A program made the position numbers and the translations under genes. The notes below the pieces were generated by a model that saw nothing but the letters and a program-made list of their open reading frames with translations, was not told where the DNA came from and made no database searches. Shown here one piece after another: positions 63,998 to 64,000 of a stretch of 64,000 nucleotides of DNA. Every line of letters begins with the position of its first letter. The stretch's first letter is position 1. The DNA is from Stachybotrys elegans (Eukaryota; Ascomycota; Sordariomycetes; Hypocreales; Stachybotryaceae), in the NCBI GenBank assembly GCA_020746835.1, contig JAGPNK010000004.1, positions 2,232,001-2,296,000 of the forward strand, given 5' to 3'.

Positions 63998-64000
63998 GAT

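Overview
The window is nuclear DNA of a filamentous ascomycete, most likely a Sordariomycete. The signs are short 43-87 nt GT-AG introns with CTAAC-like branch sites, GC-rich third codon positions, pyrimidine-rich leaders, and a gene set typical of that class: AA9 LPMO, NEP1-like protein, HET and NLR genes, a fungal sphingomyelinase D-like protein. No operons, CRISPR arrays, rRNA or tRNA genes were seen. All exon joins were worked out by eye from splice signals and frame.

Left arm (1-15 kb). A pyrimidine-rich stretch without a supported gene is followed by a divergent pair, choline oxidase (minus) and betaine aldehyde dehydrogenase (plus), which together turn choline into glycine betaine. Next come a secreted NEP1-like protein, a possible small protein, a ketopantoate-reductase-family enzyme and a seven-helix receptor.

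Accessory block (15-37 kb). A three-exon short-chain dehydrogenase is followed by a decayed laccase. Then come a four-exon gene with a PD-(D/E)XK-like signature, a HET-domain gene and a macro-domain gene close together. Beyond them is a tail-to-tail pair of succinyl-CoA ligase paralogues whose beta subunit lacks much of its ATP-grasp domain, then a five-exon sugar transporter. A HET-gene fragment, three copies of a dispersed repeat and a diverged direct repeat lie in the spacers, so this block has been rearranged.

Secretome block (36-46 kb). In order: an AA9-type LPMO with altered second-sphere residues, an FAD monooxygenase, a secreted parallel beta-helix protein, a secreted sphingomyelinase D-like phospholipase and a large repeat-bearing cell-surface protein. 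They suggest life on plant or other polymer-rich tissue.

Right arm (46-64 kb). A sodium:neurotransmitter-symporter family transporter, an NB-ARC/TPR STAND protein, a Dabb-fold protein with a possible membrane anchor, an atypical SDR and a 2162-residue PigL_N-like/NACHT/ankyrin STAND protein. With the HET gene, the window holds three genes of the fungal self/non-self recognition type.
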